Origin: an uncultured Prevotellaceae bacterium
GTDB taxonomy: Bacteria; Bacteroidota; Bacteroidia; Bacteroidales; Bacteroidaceae
NCBI GenBank assembly: GCA_902763615.1
Contig: CACWSX010000043.1
Span: 1-47,299 of the forward strand
DNA length: 47,299 bases
Reading direction: 5' to 3'
Of the stretch, positions 34,201 through 40,685 are shown piece after piece. The position numbers and the translations under genes were made by a program. The notes under the pieces are model-generated. The model worked only from the letters and a program-made list of their open reading frames with translations. It ran no database searches and was not told the DNA's origin. Every line of letters begins with the position of its first letter. The first letter of the stretch is position 1.

Positions 34201-34617
34201 GAAAAGGCTGTTGCCTGTTGGCAGGAGGCCACGAAAGGCCCTCAGGAGCCTGCTGCTGCAATGTACTACAACGACGCTAAGCCCGACAAGATTTTCTATC
34301 AGGGTCTGGCATTAAGGAAACTGGGACGTGAAGATGAGGCGCATGGCCGTTTCTACAAACTCATTAATTACGGTAAGCAGCACATCTACGACAAGGTGGT
34401 GATGGACTACTTTGCGGTGTCATTGCCCGATCTGCTGATTTGGGAGGATTCGCTCGATATCAAGAATCTCATCCACTGCAAATACATGTTGGCTCTTGGC
34501 TATTACGGTATGGGCGATAAGGAAAAGGGGTTGAGATATCTTTCAGAAGTCGAGAATCTCGACAATAACCATCAGGGTATTCAGCAGTTCCGTACGCTCA
34601 TCTCACAAGGTGTCTGA
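31246..34617 (+). CDS. DUF5107 and TPR-repeat protein
   Basis: This is a 1123-residue protein without a signal peptide. The N-terminal third (about 1-400) is a DUF5107 beta-sandwich resembling galactose-mutarotase-like folds: YIKVMILPELGGRIQMAYDK and WISGGIEFNWPQHHRPSTFMP are the characteristic blocks. The remaining two thirds are TPR repeats (for example AGYYEAACISMYQERWEDALDELERAL, NHQARALKAVTLRKLGRKDEALSWI and NDFYYLLGVAYDALGQTEKAVACW), ending at LRYLSEVENLDNNHQGIQQF. DUF5107-TPR genes are known beside sugar transporters in Bacteroidetes, so a carbohydrate-linked role is likely. Enzyme activity has not been shown to my knowledge. It is co-directional with the MFS porter gene. Confidence 0.88.
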   Translation: MVKAWRELVTIPTYEIGKAEKAPMFLEKRVYQGSSGVVYPYPVIESISNEKTDKDYKAVYLENEYIKVMILPELGGRIQMAYDKIKQRHFVYYNHVVKPALVGLAGPWISGGIEFNWPQHHRPSTFMPVDCDIVENADGSVTVWVNEMERMFHQKGMAGFTLRPGCAYLEIQGRVSNRTNLPQTFLWWANPAVEVNDAYQSVFPPDVNAVFDHGKRAVSSFPIATGTYYKMDYSAGVDISNYKNIPVPTSYMAVNSKYDFEGGYENDTKGGMLHVASHHFSPGKKQWTWGNGDFGRAWDRNLTDEAIGTTADGLPVGTVRKGFRPYIELMAGVYTENQPDFTWLMPYEEKQFVQYFMPYREIGIVKQASKDFILNIEDAGEGKVTLKILATSKQTVRIVLDGEECEEYYNKVVTLSPEDVLIETVSIGHETLKNLRLVIDRTDQNRQFPLLEWHAEPDEIRPIPDAAEAALSPQETKTIDQLYLTGLHLEQYRHATWRALDYYEEALRRDPLDYRCNMQTGLWYLRRARFEKAEPYLQTAVKVLKKRNPNPYDGEPLFYLGIVKRFRHQWREAYELFWKSTWNKAWADAGYYEAACISMYQERWEDALDELERALISNSHNHQARALKAVTLRKLGRKDEALSWIKESYKIDPFNYVCMFEEYLLTNDHALLEHMVELMHGSICNYHETALDYAHAGLTDEATQVLQTAIDKDVEESPLTYYYLAYWNKLSGSNDYLEKAVTISPDYCFPNRLEDAEILGFLMELPFVEDARIPYYLGCLYYDKRQYDVAIRNWECSAKLDPNFPIVWRNLALARFNKENRQDEALEYMEKAFHLDETDSRMLMELDQLYKRLHKPHQVRLDFLQKYPQLIQQRDDLVLEEITLLNQLGRYEEAMEKLDAHQFHPWEGGEGKVSSQYQICRVELAKQELAKQDKQERQDNINKAIRLLEECLEFPPHLGEGKLYGAQENDFYYLLGVAYDALGQTEKAVACWQEATKGPQEPAAAMYYNDAKPDKIFYQGLALRKLGREDEAHGRFYKLINYGKQHIYDKVVMDYFAVSLPDLLIWEDSLDIKNLIHCKYMLALGYYGMGDKEKGLRYLSEVENLDNNHQGIQQFRTLISQGV

Positions 34618-34640
34618 CACTTTGTGAGGTAGCTGAACTG

Positions 34641-35051
34641 CTATCTCATGGCCAGTGCCTTGTCTTCTGCGGCTTCCATGATTTCACGCTCACCTGGCCC
34701 TTTGTCGTTGATGCCGCAGAGGTGAAGGATGCCGTGTATGATCACCCGATGCAGCTCTTCATCGTAGGGCCGTCCGAACTTATCGGCATTGGTGAAGACG
34801 GTGTCGAGCGAAATATACAGGTCACCGTTCAGTATCTTGCCTTCAGAATAGTCGAAGGTGATGATGTCCGTGTAGTAGTCATGACCTAAGAACTCATTGT
34901 TCACCTCAAGAATCTTGTCATCGTTTACGAACATATAGCCGATCTCACCGATCTTCTTTCCGTAAGTGGCTGCCACCTCCTTAATCCAGTTCGAGGTTTC
35001 ACGCTTCTTGATATTGGGGAACTTCACCCCTTCGCTGCTATAGCTTATCAT
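34641..35051 (-). CDS. ybeY: Endoribonuclease YbeY, rRNA maturation factor
   Basis: The 136-residue zinc-dependent RNase is used in 16S rRNA 3' maturation and ribosome quality control. The motif region reads RVIIHGILHLCGINDKGPGERE. The first two metal-binding histidines (HGILHLCG) are present, but the third His of HGxLHLxGxDH is replaced in the INDK stretch, as I recall for other Bacteroidetes YbeY. The N-terminal half has ISYSSEGVKFPNIKKRETSNWI and VNDDKILEVNNEFLGHDYYTDIITFDY, the usual YbeY core. It lies 16 nt downstream of coaD on the same strand. Its stop faces the end of the DUF5107 gene. Confidence 0.9.
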   Translation of the reverse strand: MISYSSEGVKFPNIKKRETSNWIKEVAATYGKKIGEIGYMFVNDDKILEVNNEFLGHDYYTDIITFDYSEGKILNGDLYISLDTVFTNADKFGRPYDEELHRVIIHGILHLCGINDKGPGEREIMEAAEDKALAMR

Positions 35052-35067
35052 CTGGCATTGGGATTAG

Positions 35068-35523
35068 TTATTCACTTTTCTTTGGTAAGTAGGGCGTAAT
35101 GTCAACACCAAAGTGCTGCAATTCGCGCAGGGCACTCGACGAGATACTGGCCAGTTCAGGCTCCGTATAGAGCAGGATAGTCTCAATGCCACCAATCTTG
35201 CGGTTGAAGTCGGCCTGCCATTGCTCATACTCAAAGTCACTCACCGACCGTACACCTTTCACAATAAACTGTGCGCCTTCAGCCTTTGCAAAGTCTATTG
35301 CTAAGCCGTCATACGACTTTACTTCGATGTGCTCGTCGTTGGCATACAACTGGCGGATAGCCTCCATGCGCGCCTCAGCCGAGGGCATGTCGGGTTTATG
35401 GATATTATCGCCCACAACGCCAATCACCAGCCGGTCGAACAACGGGAGAGCCCGCTTTACAATCGAGTCATGTCCGATGGTAAACGGATTGAAGCTGCCT
35501 ACAAATACGCCTGTCCTTATCAT
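35068..35523 (-). CDS. coaD: Phosphopantetheine adenylyltransferase
   Basis: CoaD transfers AMP to 4'-phosphopantetheine in coenzyme A synthesis. The 151-residue cytosolic protein has the nucleotidyltransferase motif GSFNPFTIGHDSIVKRAL (about 9-26, with the T-x-G-H signature), the substrate-binding FIVKGVRSVSDFEYE stretch (about 84-98) and the C-terminal ISSSALRELQHFGVDITPYLP with the ISSS/ISST-type motif. Length is slightly short, as in Bacteroidetes. It starts 5 nt from its -7 box and probably forms an operon with ybeY. Confidence 0.94.
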   Translation of the reverse strand: MIRTGVFVGSFNPFTIGHDSIVKRALPLFDRLVIGVVGDNIHKPDMPSAEARMEAIRQLYANDEHIEVKSYDGLAIDFAKAEGAQFIVKGVRSVSDFEYEQWQADFNRKIGGIETILLYTEPELASISSSALRELQHFGVDITPYLPKKSE

Positions 35524-35528
35524 GGGTG

Positions 35529-35536
35529 CAAAGATA
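35529..35536 (-). promoter_or_regulatory. -7 box of coaD
   Basis: TATCTTTG on the minus strand ends 5 nt before the coaD ATG, consistent with a leaderless mRNA. Confidence 0.65.
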
Positions 35537-35598
35537 CAAAGATTTTGGGGAAAAATGAAGAAAAAGAAAAAAAGAATAGAATTTCGTGTAGTTTTTCG

Positions 35599-35606
35599 TA
35601 ACTTTG
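35599..35606 (+). promoter_or_regulatory. -7 box of the sigma-fusion gene
   Basis: TAACTTTG followed by CTGCG; the start codon is 40 nt downstream. It diverges from coaD. Confidence 0.55.
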
Positions 35607-35646
35607 CTGCGTCTAATGGGCAAATGATTCAAAAAACAGAAAGACA

Positions 35647-36759
35647 ATGAATGGATTAGAAAGACAGTTTGCGCAAACCGTTGCAGAGCACAAGAGCACC
35701 ATCTACACCGTGTGCTACATGTTCTCGCAGGATGCCGACGAGGTGAACGACCTGTTCCAGGAGGTACTAGTCAATCTTTGGAAGGGTTTCGAGAGCTTCG
35801 AGCATCGCAGTGACATCCGGACGTGGATCTATCGCGTCGCCCTCAACACCTGTATCTCAATTGACAGGAAAAAGAAGCGTCGCTCATCCGAAGTGCGACT
35901 GACTATGGACATCAACCTCTTTGAAGACCGCGACGAGGACACGAAACAAGTGGACATGCTCCACAAGCGCATCTCCAAGTTGCAACCCTTCGATAGGGCT
36001 ATCGTCCTGCTCTGGCTCGAAAACCTATCGTACGAGGAGATCGGACAGATTGTCGGTATCAGCACTAAGAACGTCAGTGTCCGCCTGTTTAGAATCAGAG
36101 AGCAATTAAAAAACATGTCTAACGATTATAACTTTCCCATTATGAACAACGATTATCAGAACACCCAGAATACTCAGACCGATATGGAATTAGAGAACAT
36201 GCGCCAGCAGATGAACACGCTGAAAAAGAAACTGGAGCAGCAGGAAATTGTGAACGACGGTCTGATGCGCCGCTCAATGAAGAATACCGCAGGCAACATC
36301 AGTCGCAGATATTATCTCATCATGGCCCTCTGCCTGTTGATGATCCCCTATAGCTACTGGGCATTCGTGATGCTAAACGGTTTCTCCATTCCTTTCTGGA
36401 TTTTCACCTGCATCACCATGCTGGTTAGCTTTGGAGGCACCTATTATAACAGCAGGAAACTGAGCGATTCGAACATGATGACCAACAACCTCGTGGATGT
36501 CCGTCGCCGTATGGCCCGTGCCAAGAAGTTCGATGCCAACTGGCTCTTCATCGGCATTCCCATCGCTATCGTCTTTCTGGGCTGGTTTATGTACGAGTCC
36601 TATCTGCTTCATCCCGATGCATTTTTCAACGGACTCTTCTGGGCAGGATGCATCGGTGGTATCATTGGAGCAATCTGGGGATTCTCTCTCCACTTCAAGA
36701 CACAGCGCCAGTATCAGGATATTATCGACCAGATCGAGGACATCACCGCTGAACAGTAA
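35647..36759 (+). CDS. Sigma-70-family (ECF-like) factor fused to a four-helix membrane domain
   Basis: The frame is open for 370 residues. Residues 1-157 are a complete ECF-type sigma factor: region 2 (DADEVNDLFQEVLVNLWKGF and RTWIYRVALNTCI) and region 4 HTH (LSYEEIGQIVGISTKNVSVR). Without any stop, residues 158-370 continue as a linker, a coiled coil (MELENMRQQMNTLKKKLEQQ) and four membrane helices (about 221-243, 247-268, 298-317, 326-349). In relatives the two parts are, as I recall, separate adjacent genes with the second possibly an anti-sigma-like regulator. Internal ATGs at 36115 and 36142 could restart translation and give the membrane part alone. A membrane-tethered sigma, or a readthrough of two genes, are both possible. 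A strong terminator follows. Confidence 0.82.
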   Translation: MNGLERQFAQTVAEHKSTIYTVCYMFSQDADEVNDLFQEVLVNLWKGFESFEHRSDIRTWIYRVALNTCISIDRKKKRRSSEVRLTMDINLFEDRDEDTKQVDMLHKRISKLQPFDRAIVLLWLENLSYEEIGQIVGISTKNVSVRLFRIREQLKNMSNDYNFPIMNNDYQNTQNTQTDMELENMRQQMNTLKKKLEQQEIVNDGLMRRSMKNTAGNISRRYYLIMALCLLMIPYSYWAFVMLNGFSIPFWIFTCITMLVSFGGTYYNSRKLSDSNMMTNNLVDVRRRMARAKKFDANWLFIGIPIAIVFLGWFMYESYLLHPDAFFNGLFWAGCIGGIIGAIWGFSLHFKTQRQYQDIIDQIEDITAEQ

Positions 36760-36783
36760 ATACGGTTGCCATATCCACTCAAG

Positions 36784-36823
36784 GCCGCTGACGACTCTAT
36801 TCAGGAGTCCAGCGGCTTTTTTT
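36784..36823 (+). terminator. Rho-independent terminator after the sigma-fusion gene
   Basis: GCCGCTG (36784-36790) / CAGCGGC (36810-36816) with an inner GACTC/GAGTC stem and a seven-T tail. The convergent ruvB ends 5 nt beyond. Confidence 0.88.
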
Positions 36824-36827
36824 GATG

Positions 36828-37865
36828 CTAATCAAAGAGATTGGGTTCCATGATATTTCCCCCATAGGGATTGCGGCCGAAGTGCTTGTAAGCCAATTCT
36901 GTCACCATTCGGCCACGAGGCGTGCGCTTGATGAAGCCTTCCATAATGAGGAAGGGCTCGTAGACCTCTTCAACGGTGCCTGCATCCTCGCCGATGGCTG
37001 TGGCGATAGTGGTGATACCCACAGGGCCGCCCTTGAACTTGTCGATGATGGTGAGCAGAATCTTGTTGTCAATCTCATCGAGGCCATATTGGTCGATGTT
37101 CAAGGCCGTGAGGGCAATCTTCGTGATTTTCGTGTCGATTTTGCCATTACCTTTCACCTGAGCAAAGTCACGCACGCGGCGCAAGAGAGCATTGGCGATA
37201 CGAGGCGTTCCTCTCGAGCGACCAGCTATCTCCAAGGCGGCATCCTCAGTGATGGGCACACCAAGGATATTGGCCGAACGCTCGATGATTTGTTGTAGCG
37301 TTTCTGGGTCGTAATATTCCAAGTGCATATTGATGCCGAAACGGGCTCTCAAAGGCGCTGTCAGCAGTCCGCTACGGGTGGTGGCACCAACAAGCGTAAA
37401 CGGATTCAGGTCAATCTGTATTGAACGGGCTGAAGGGCCTTTATCGATCATGATGTCGATGCGGTAGTCCTCCATTGCTGAATAGAGATATTCCTCGACA
37501 ACAGGCGAGAGACGGTGGATCTCATCGATAAACAGCACATCGTTTTTCTCCAGCGAAGTCAGGATGCCTGCCAAGTCGCCTGGTTTGTCGAGCACAGGAC
37601 CTGAGGTAATCTTAAAGCCTACACCCAGTTCATTAGCAATGATATTCGACAAGGTAGTCTTTCCCAGTCCTGGAGGACCGTGAAGCAATGTGTGATCGAG
37701 GGGTTCGCCACGATATTTGGCGGCCTCGACGAAGACCTCCAGATTCTCCACAACCTTCTTCTGGCCACTGAAATCCCTGAAGGCCAGCGGTCGCAGCGCA
37801 TTCTCAAAGTCCTTTTCGCCTTGTGAATACTGTTCTTCGCGTATGTCGAAATCTTCGTCTATCAT
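36828..37865 (-). CDS. ruvB: Holliday junction branch migration ATPase RuvB
   Basis: This 345-residue AAA+ motor works with RuvA in branch migration of recombination intermediates. Walker A ([20 protein letters not shown], about 62-81), Walker B ([23 protein letters not shown]), sensor I/arginine-finger region ([20 protein letters not shown]) and the C-terminal winged helix ([49 protein letters not shown]) are all intact. Length is standard. It has its own promoter and stands alone. Confidence 0.97.
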   Translation of the reverse strand: MIDEDFDIREEQYSQGEKDFENALRPLAFRDFSGQKKVVENLEVFVEAAKYRGEPLDHTLLHGPPGLGKTTLSNIIANELGVGFKITSGPVLDKPGDLAGILTSLEKNDVLFIDEIHRLSPVVEEYLYSAMEDYRIDIMIDKGPSARSIQIDLNPFTLVGATTRSGLLTAPLRARFGINMHLEYYDPETLQQIIERSANILGVPITEDAALEIAGRSRGTPRIANALLRRVRDFAQVKGNGKIDTKITKIALTALNIDQYGLDEIDNKILLTIIDKFKGGPVGITTIATAIGEDAGTVEEVYEPFLIMEGFIKRTPRGRMVTELAYKHFGRNPYGGNIMEPNLFD

Positions 37866-37883
37866 GTTTGAATATCAACCTTG

Positions 37884-37891
37884 CAAAGGTA
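37884..37891 (-). promoter_or_regulatory. -7 box of ruvB
   Basis: TACCTTTG on the minus strand, 18 nt before the ruvB start codon. Confidence 0.6.
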
Positions 37892-37947
37892 CGTAGATTT
37901 CCTTAAACGGCCAAATATTTTGTTCGAAAAGTATCGGAAAGCCTTTA

Positions 37948-39132
37948 TTATTCCGTTTTCCTGCAAAGAAACAGTTGGTGTTGGCCATCGGCTAATGTGG
38001 TGGCGAAGAGATAGAGATTGCCTCCGTCTTTCAGCTTCAGGCGCTTTCTCAGTTCAGCTACCGACAGAGGGAAGTTGCGCACAGTGATGTTGGCCTTGTC
38101 GATACCAGCGAGGGCAGTTTTCAACTCACGTTTGTTCATTGAGGTGGTCTTCTCAATAGTAAAGCGCCGACCAGGAAAATCGCTGCAGTCTTTGTCGGAA
38201 ACAAACAAATGGCTGTTCTTATCAAGCTGGGAAACATTGAATCGCTGCTCTAAAAAAGTAAAGCAACCAGCCTTCATGATAGAGGCATTAGGCTCGAAGA
38301 GGTAGGCTTGGGAACTCATAGAGGGGACAGGCACTCTGATCTCCGCAATGCTACGCTCATTGAGCCAGTCCCCCTGATCTCCTTCGAACACTTGATCGTT
38401 GTTTACACAAAAGAGCTTTAAGGGCTTTTTTTCTTTCGATAGGATGAGCAGTAGTTCCTTGCACTCATTATCTACAGAGACGATGTGCACTTCATTGACG
38501 TGGCCCAGATCCTCTACTGCTTTCCGCCAGTCGAGCATGGGTGATAGCTTCAGCATCACACGATCGGCCTTTTCGAACAGTTCATCGCGTAACTCCAAGA
38601 CATTGGGTGTGCAATCGGCGATGCCATAGGTACGCGCCCCATGATCATCCCGTCGTGCAGGGTCGAGGAAGATGAGGTCGGCATGTTCCAATTGATGCAG
38701 ATAGTCGATGCCATCGGCACAAATCACCTCGATATGGTTTAAGCCCAAAAGCTTGAAATTCTCCGATGAAATGGCGCAAAGTGGCGCTTGTTGCTCTACA
38801 TGGACAGCCTTTTGAAAACCTTGCGACATAAAGGCCATATCCACGCCAAAACCAGCCGTTAGATCTACGATAAGTGCCCCTTTTCCTGCAATAAGTGCCT
38901 TGTATCTTGCCGTCTGCTCGCTCGAGCATTGCTCCATCGAGAGGTGAGGGGGATAGACAATTCCATCGACAGCCGCCCATGAGGGAAGCTTTGTCTTTGC
39001 CTTCTGACGGCCCGCAATCTGCTCAAGGGCAAAGGACAGATCCACCTCAGGGTTTTTCGTTCCCTGAAGGGCCAACTGACGCACATCTGCCTCAGCATGC
39101 TCGCGGATAAAATCAAGTGTCGCCTGATTCAT
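37948..39132 (-). CDS. Class I SAM-dependent methyltransferase with THUMP-like domain
   Basis: The 394-residue cytosolic protein begins at ATG 39132 (MNQATLDFIREHAEADVRQLA); the longer frame upstream runs through the heptad repeats and was rejected. The SAM-binding motif I is IVDLTAGFGVDMAFMSQGF (about 97-115) and the LIFLDPARRD block (about 161-170) is a motif IV-like catalytic segment. The C-terminus (SMNKRELKTALAGIDKANITVRNFPLSVAELRKRLKLKDGGNLYLFAT) is the THUMP-like domain that suggests RNA as substrate. The target nucleotide is unknown. A -7 box lies 8 nt before the ATG, so the mRNA is probably near-leaderless. Confidence 0.85.
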   Translation of the reverse strand: MNQATLDFIREHAEADVRQLALQGTKNPEVDLSFALEQIAGRQKAKTKLPSWAAVDGIVYPPHLSMEQCSSEQTARYKALIAGKGALIVDLTAGFGVDMAFMSQGFQKAVHVEQQAPLCAISSENFKLLGLNHIEVICADGIDYLHQLEHADLIFLDPARRDDHGARTYGIADCTPNVLELRDELFEKADRVMLKLSPMLDWRKAVEDLGHVNEVHIVSVDNECKELLLILSKEKKPLKLFCVNNDQVFEGDQGDWLNERSIAEIRVPVPSMSSQAYLFEPNASIMKAGCFTFLEQRFNVSQLDKNSHLFVSDKDCSDFPGRRFTIEKTTSMNKRELKTALAGIDKANITVRNFPLSVAELRKRLKLKDGGNLYLFATTLADGQHQLFLCRKTE

Positions 39133-39140
39133 TTCGAGTG

Positions 39141-39148
39141 CAAAGATA
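39141..39148 (-). promoter_or_regulatory. -7 box of the THUMP-like methyltransferase
   Basis: TATCTTTG on the minus strand, 8 nt before the ATG. The upstream (-33) side falls in the ATTCATA heptad array. Confidence 0.6.
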
Positions 39149-39155
39149 CATAATA

Positions 39156-39190
39156 ATTCATAATTTATAATGCATAATTCATAATTTGTA
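39156..39190. repeat. Heptad array, five units of ATTCATA type
   Basis: Consecutive 7-bp units ATTCATA, ATTTATA, ATGCATA, ATTCATA, ATTTGTA fill 39156-39190. It lies between divergent genes and covers the region where the minus-strand -33 element should be. Confidence 0.8.
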
Positions 39191-39205
39191 AATGCGGCAG
39201 CAAAT

Positions 39206-39233
39206 TTTTCACTTTTCACTTTTCACTTTTCAC
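39206..39233. repeat. Heptad array, four exact TTTTCAC units
   Basis: Four perfect tandem copies of TTTTCAC (GTGAAAA on the other strand) end 10 bp before the -7 box of the FadL-like gene, so they span the expected -33 position. Related GTGAAAA/TGAAAAG units occur at 25662-25682. Confidence 0.9.
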
Positions 39234-39243
39234 TTCTTTTTTG

Positions 39244-39251
39244 TACCTTTG
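39244..39251 (+). promoter_or_regulatory. -7 box of the FadL-like porin gene
   Basis: TACCTTTG, with the -33 position about 20 bp upstream falling inside the TTTTCAC array. Confidence 0.65.
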
Positions 39252-39278
39252 CAACCTCAACCATTAAGAATCATTTTT

Positions 39279-40679
39279 ATGAGAAAGAAATTTTTGACTT
39301 TGACCGTGCTGGCATTGGGTGCGTTTTCCACTTGCTTTGCCGGTGGTCTGATGACCAACACAAACTATCATATCGCCTTCGACCGCATGATGGCGCGTGG
39401 TGCAACATTCGACATTGATGCAGCCTACTCGAACCCTGCCGGACTGGCTTGGGGACATGATGGCTTCCAGCTCTCTCTCAACTTCCAGAAACCTTGGCAG
39501 AACCGCGACATAGAGGTTTCAGTACCTAGTTATCTCGGCTCCAATTTCGATAAGAAATACGAAGGTAAGGCTTCTGCCCCCATCGTGCCAGCTTTGTTTG
39601 CAGCCTATAAGAAGGACAACATCGCGCTGTCGGCCATGATTGGTATCGTAGGTAGCGGTGGATTCGTAAAATACGAGGAGGGTATTCCTATGTTTGAGGT
39701 TCCCTTGAGGGCAATGCTCGCACAGAGTGGCATGATGCCAGGCAATTACGACTACGACTCAGAGATGAAGGGAAAACAGTATATCTATGGCGGACAATTG
39801 AACCTGACCTATAAGGTAGATGACCACTGGTCTGTAGCCGCTGGTATCAGGGCCAACTATTACGATGGTTATAATCGTGGTCATGTAGTGGCAAGTTTGC
39901 CAGCTTATAGTTCTGTTGCGCCTGGCAATCTTATCAATCTGCAGCTCGACTGTATCCAGCGCGGCTGGGGCTTTGCTCCTATCGTCAGCGCCAACTATCA
40001 TAATGGTCCATTGACTGTCGCTGCCCGTTATGAGTTCCGCACGAAGATTTCTACAGAAAACGATACCCAGAAGTTGATCGTGGGTATGTCGGGTCAAGAT
40101 ACCGATGTGAAGGCTTTGGCAGATATGATGGGAACAGAGGCTACTGTGGCTGCACTCACTCCGACGCTTGGTTCAATGGCACAGAAAATCGAGGGCTATC
40201 TGCCAGGTGAGAATACCCGCTATGATATGCCTTCGCTCTTCGTAGCAGCTGTGGGTTATAAATTTACAGAGAAACTGCGAGCCACACTCGAATACCATTT
40301 CTTCGACGACAAGCATGCCAAGATGGCTGGCGACCGTCAGAAGGAACTGAAAGACGGTACTCATGAGATTGTAGCTGGTGTGGAGTACGACATCAACGAT
40401 AAGTTTACCGTCAGTTGTGGTGGTCAGCGCACGGACTATGGTCTGGCCGACGGTTATCAGCAGAATACCTCTTTCGCTTGCGATAGTTATAGTGTAGGCT
40501 TTGGTGGTGCATGGAACATCAACGAGAAGATCCGTTTGAATGCCGGCTACTTCATGTCTATCTACAGCGACTACACGACAGAACCCAAGGCTCAGATTTA
40601 TGGCACGCCATTTACAGGCACAGAGACCTATAGCCGCACCAACTATGTGCTCGGCTTAGGTATCGACTACAAGTTCTGA
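39279..40679 (+). CDS. OmpP1/FadL/TodX-family outer-membrane protein
   Basis: The protein has 466 residues from ATG 39279, with the signal peptide MRKKFLTLTVLALGAFSTCFAGG. The mature start (GLMTNTNYHIAFDRMMARGATFDIDAAYSNPAGLAWG) is the FadL-type N-terminal segment, including the asparagine-proline turn of the hatch region. Later stretches (YIYGGQLNLTYKVDDHWSVAAGIRANYY, LTVAARYEFRTKIST, KLRATLEYHFFDD, YVLGLGIDYKF) are amphipathic barrel strands, and the protein ends in Phe. The family takes up hydrophobic compounds such as long-chain fatty acids or aromatics. Substrate unknown. The upstream in-frame extension encodes repeats and was rejected. Confidence 0.88.
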   Translation: MRKKFLTLTVLALGAFSTCFAGGLMTNTNYHIAFDRMMARGATFDIDAAYSNPAGLAWGHDGFQLSLNFQKPWQNRDIEVSVPSYLGSNFDKKYEGKASAPIVPALFAAYKKDNIALSAMIGIVGSGGFVKYEEGIPMFEVPLRAMLAQSGMMPGNYDYDSEMKGKQYIYGGQLNLTYKVDDHWSVAAGIRANYYDGYNRGHVVASLPAYSSVAPGNLINLQLDCIQRGWGFAPIVSANYHNGPLTVAARYEFRTKISTENDTQKLIVGMSGQDTDVKALADMMGTEATVAALTPTLGSMAQKIEGYLPGENTRYDMPSLFVAAVGYKFTEKLRATLEYHFFDDKHAKMAGDRQKELKDGTHEIVAGVEYDINDKFTVSCGGQRTDYGLADGYQQNTSFACDSYSVGFGGAWNINEKIRLNAGYFMSIYSDYTTEPKAQIYGTPFTGTETYSRTNYVLGLGIDYKF

Positions 40680-40685
40680 TCATCT

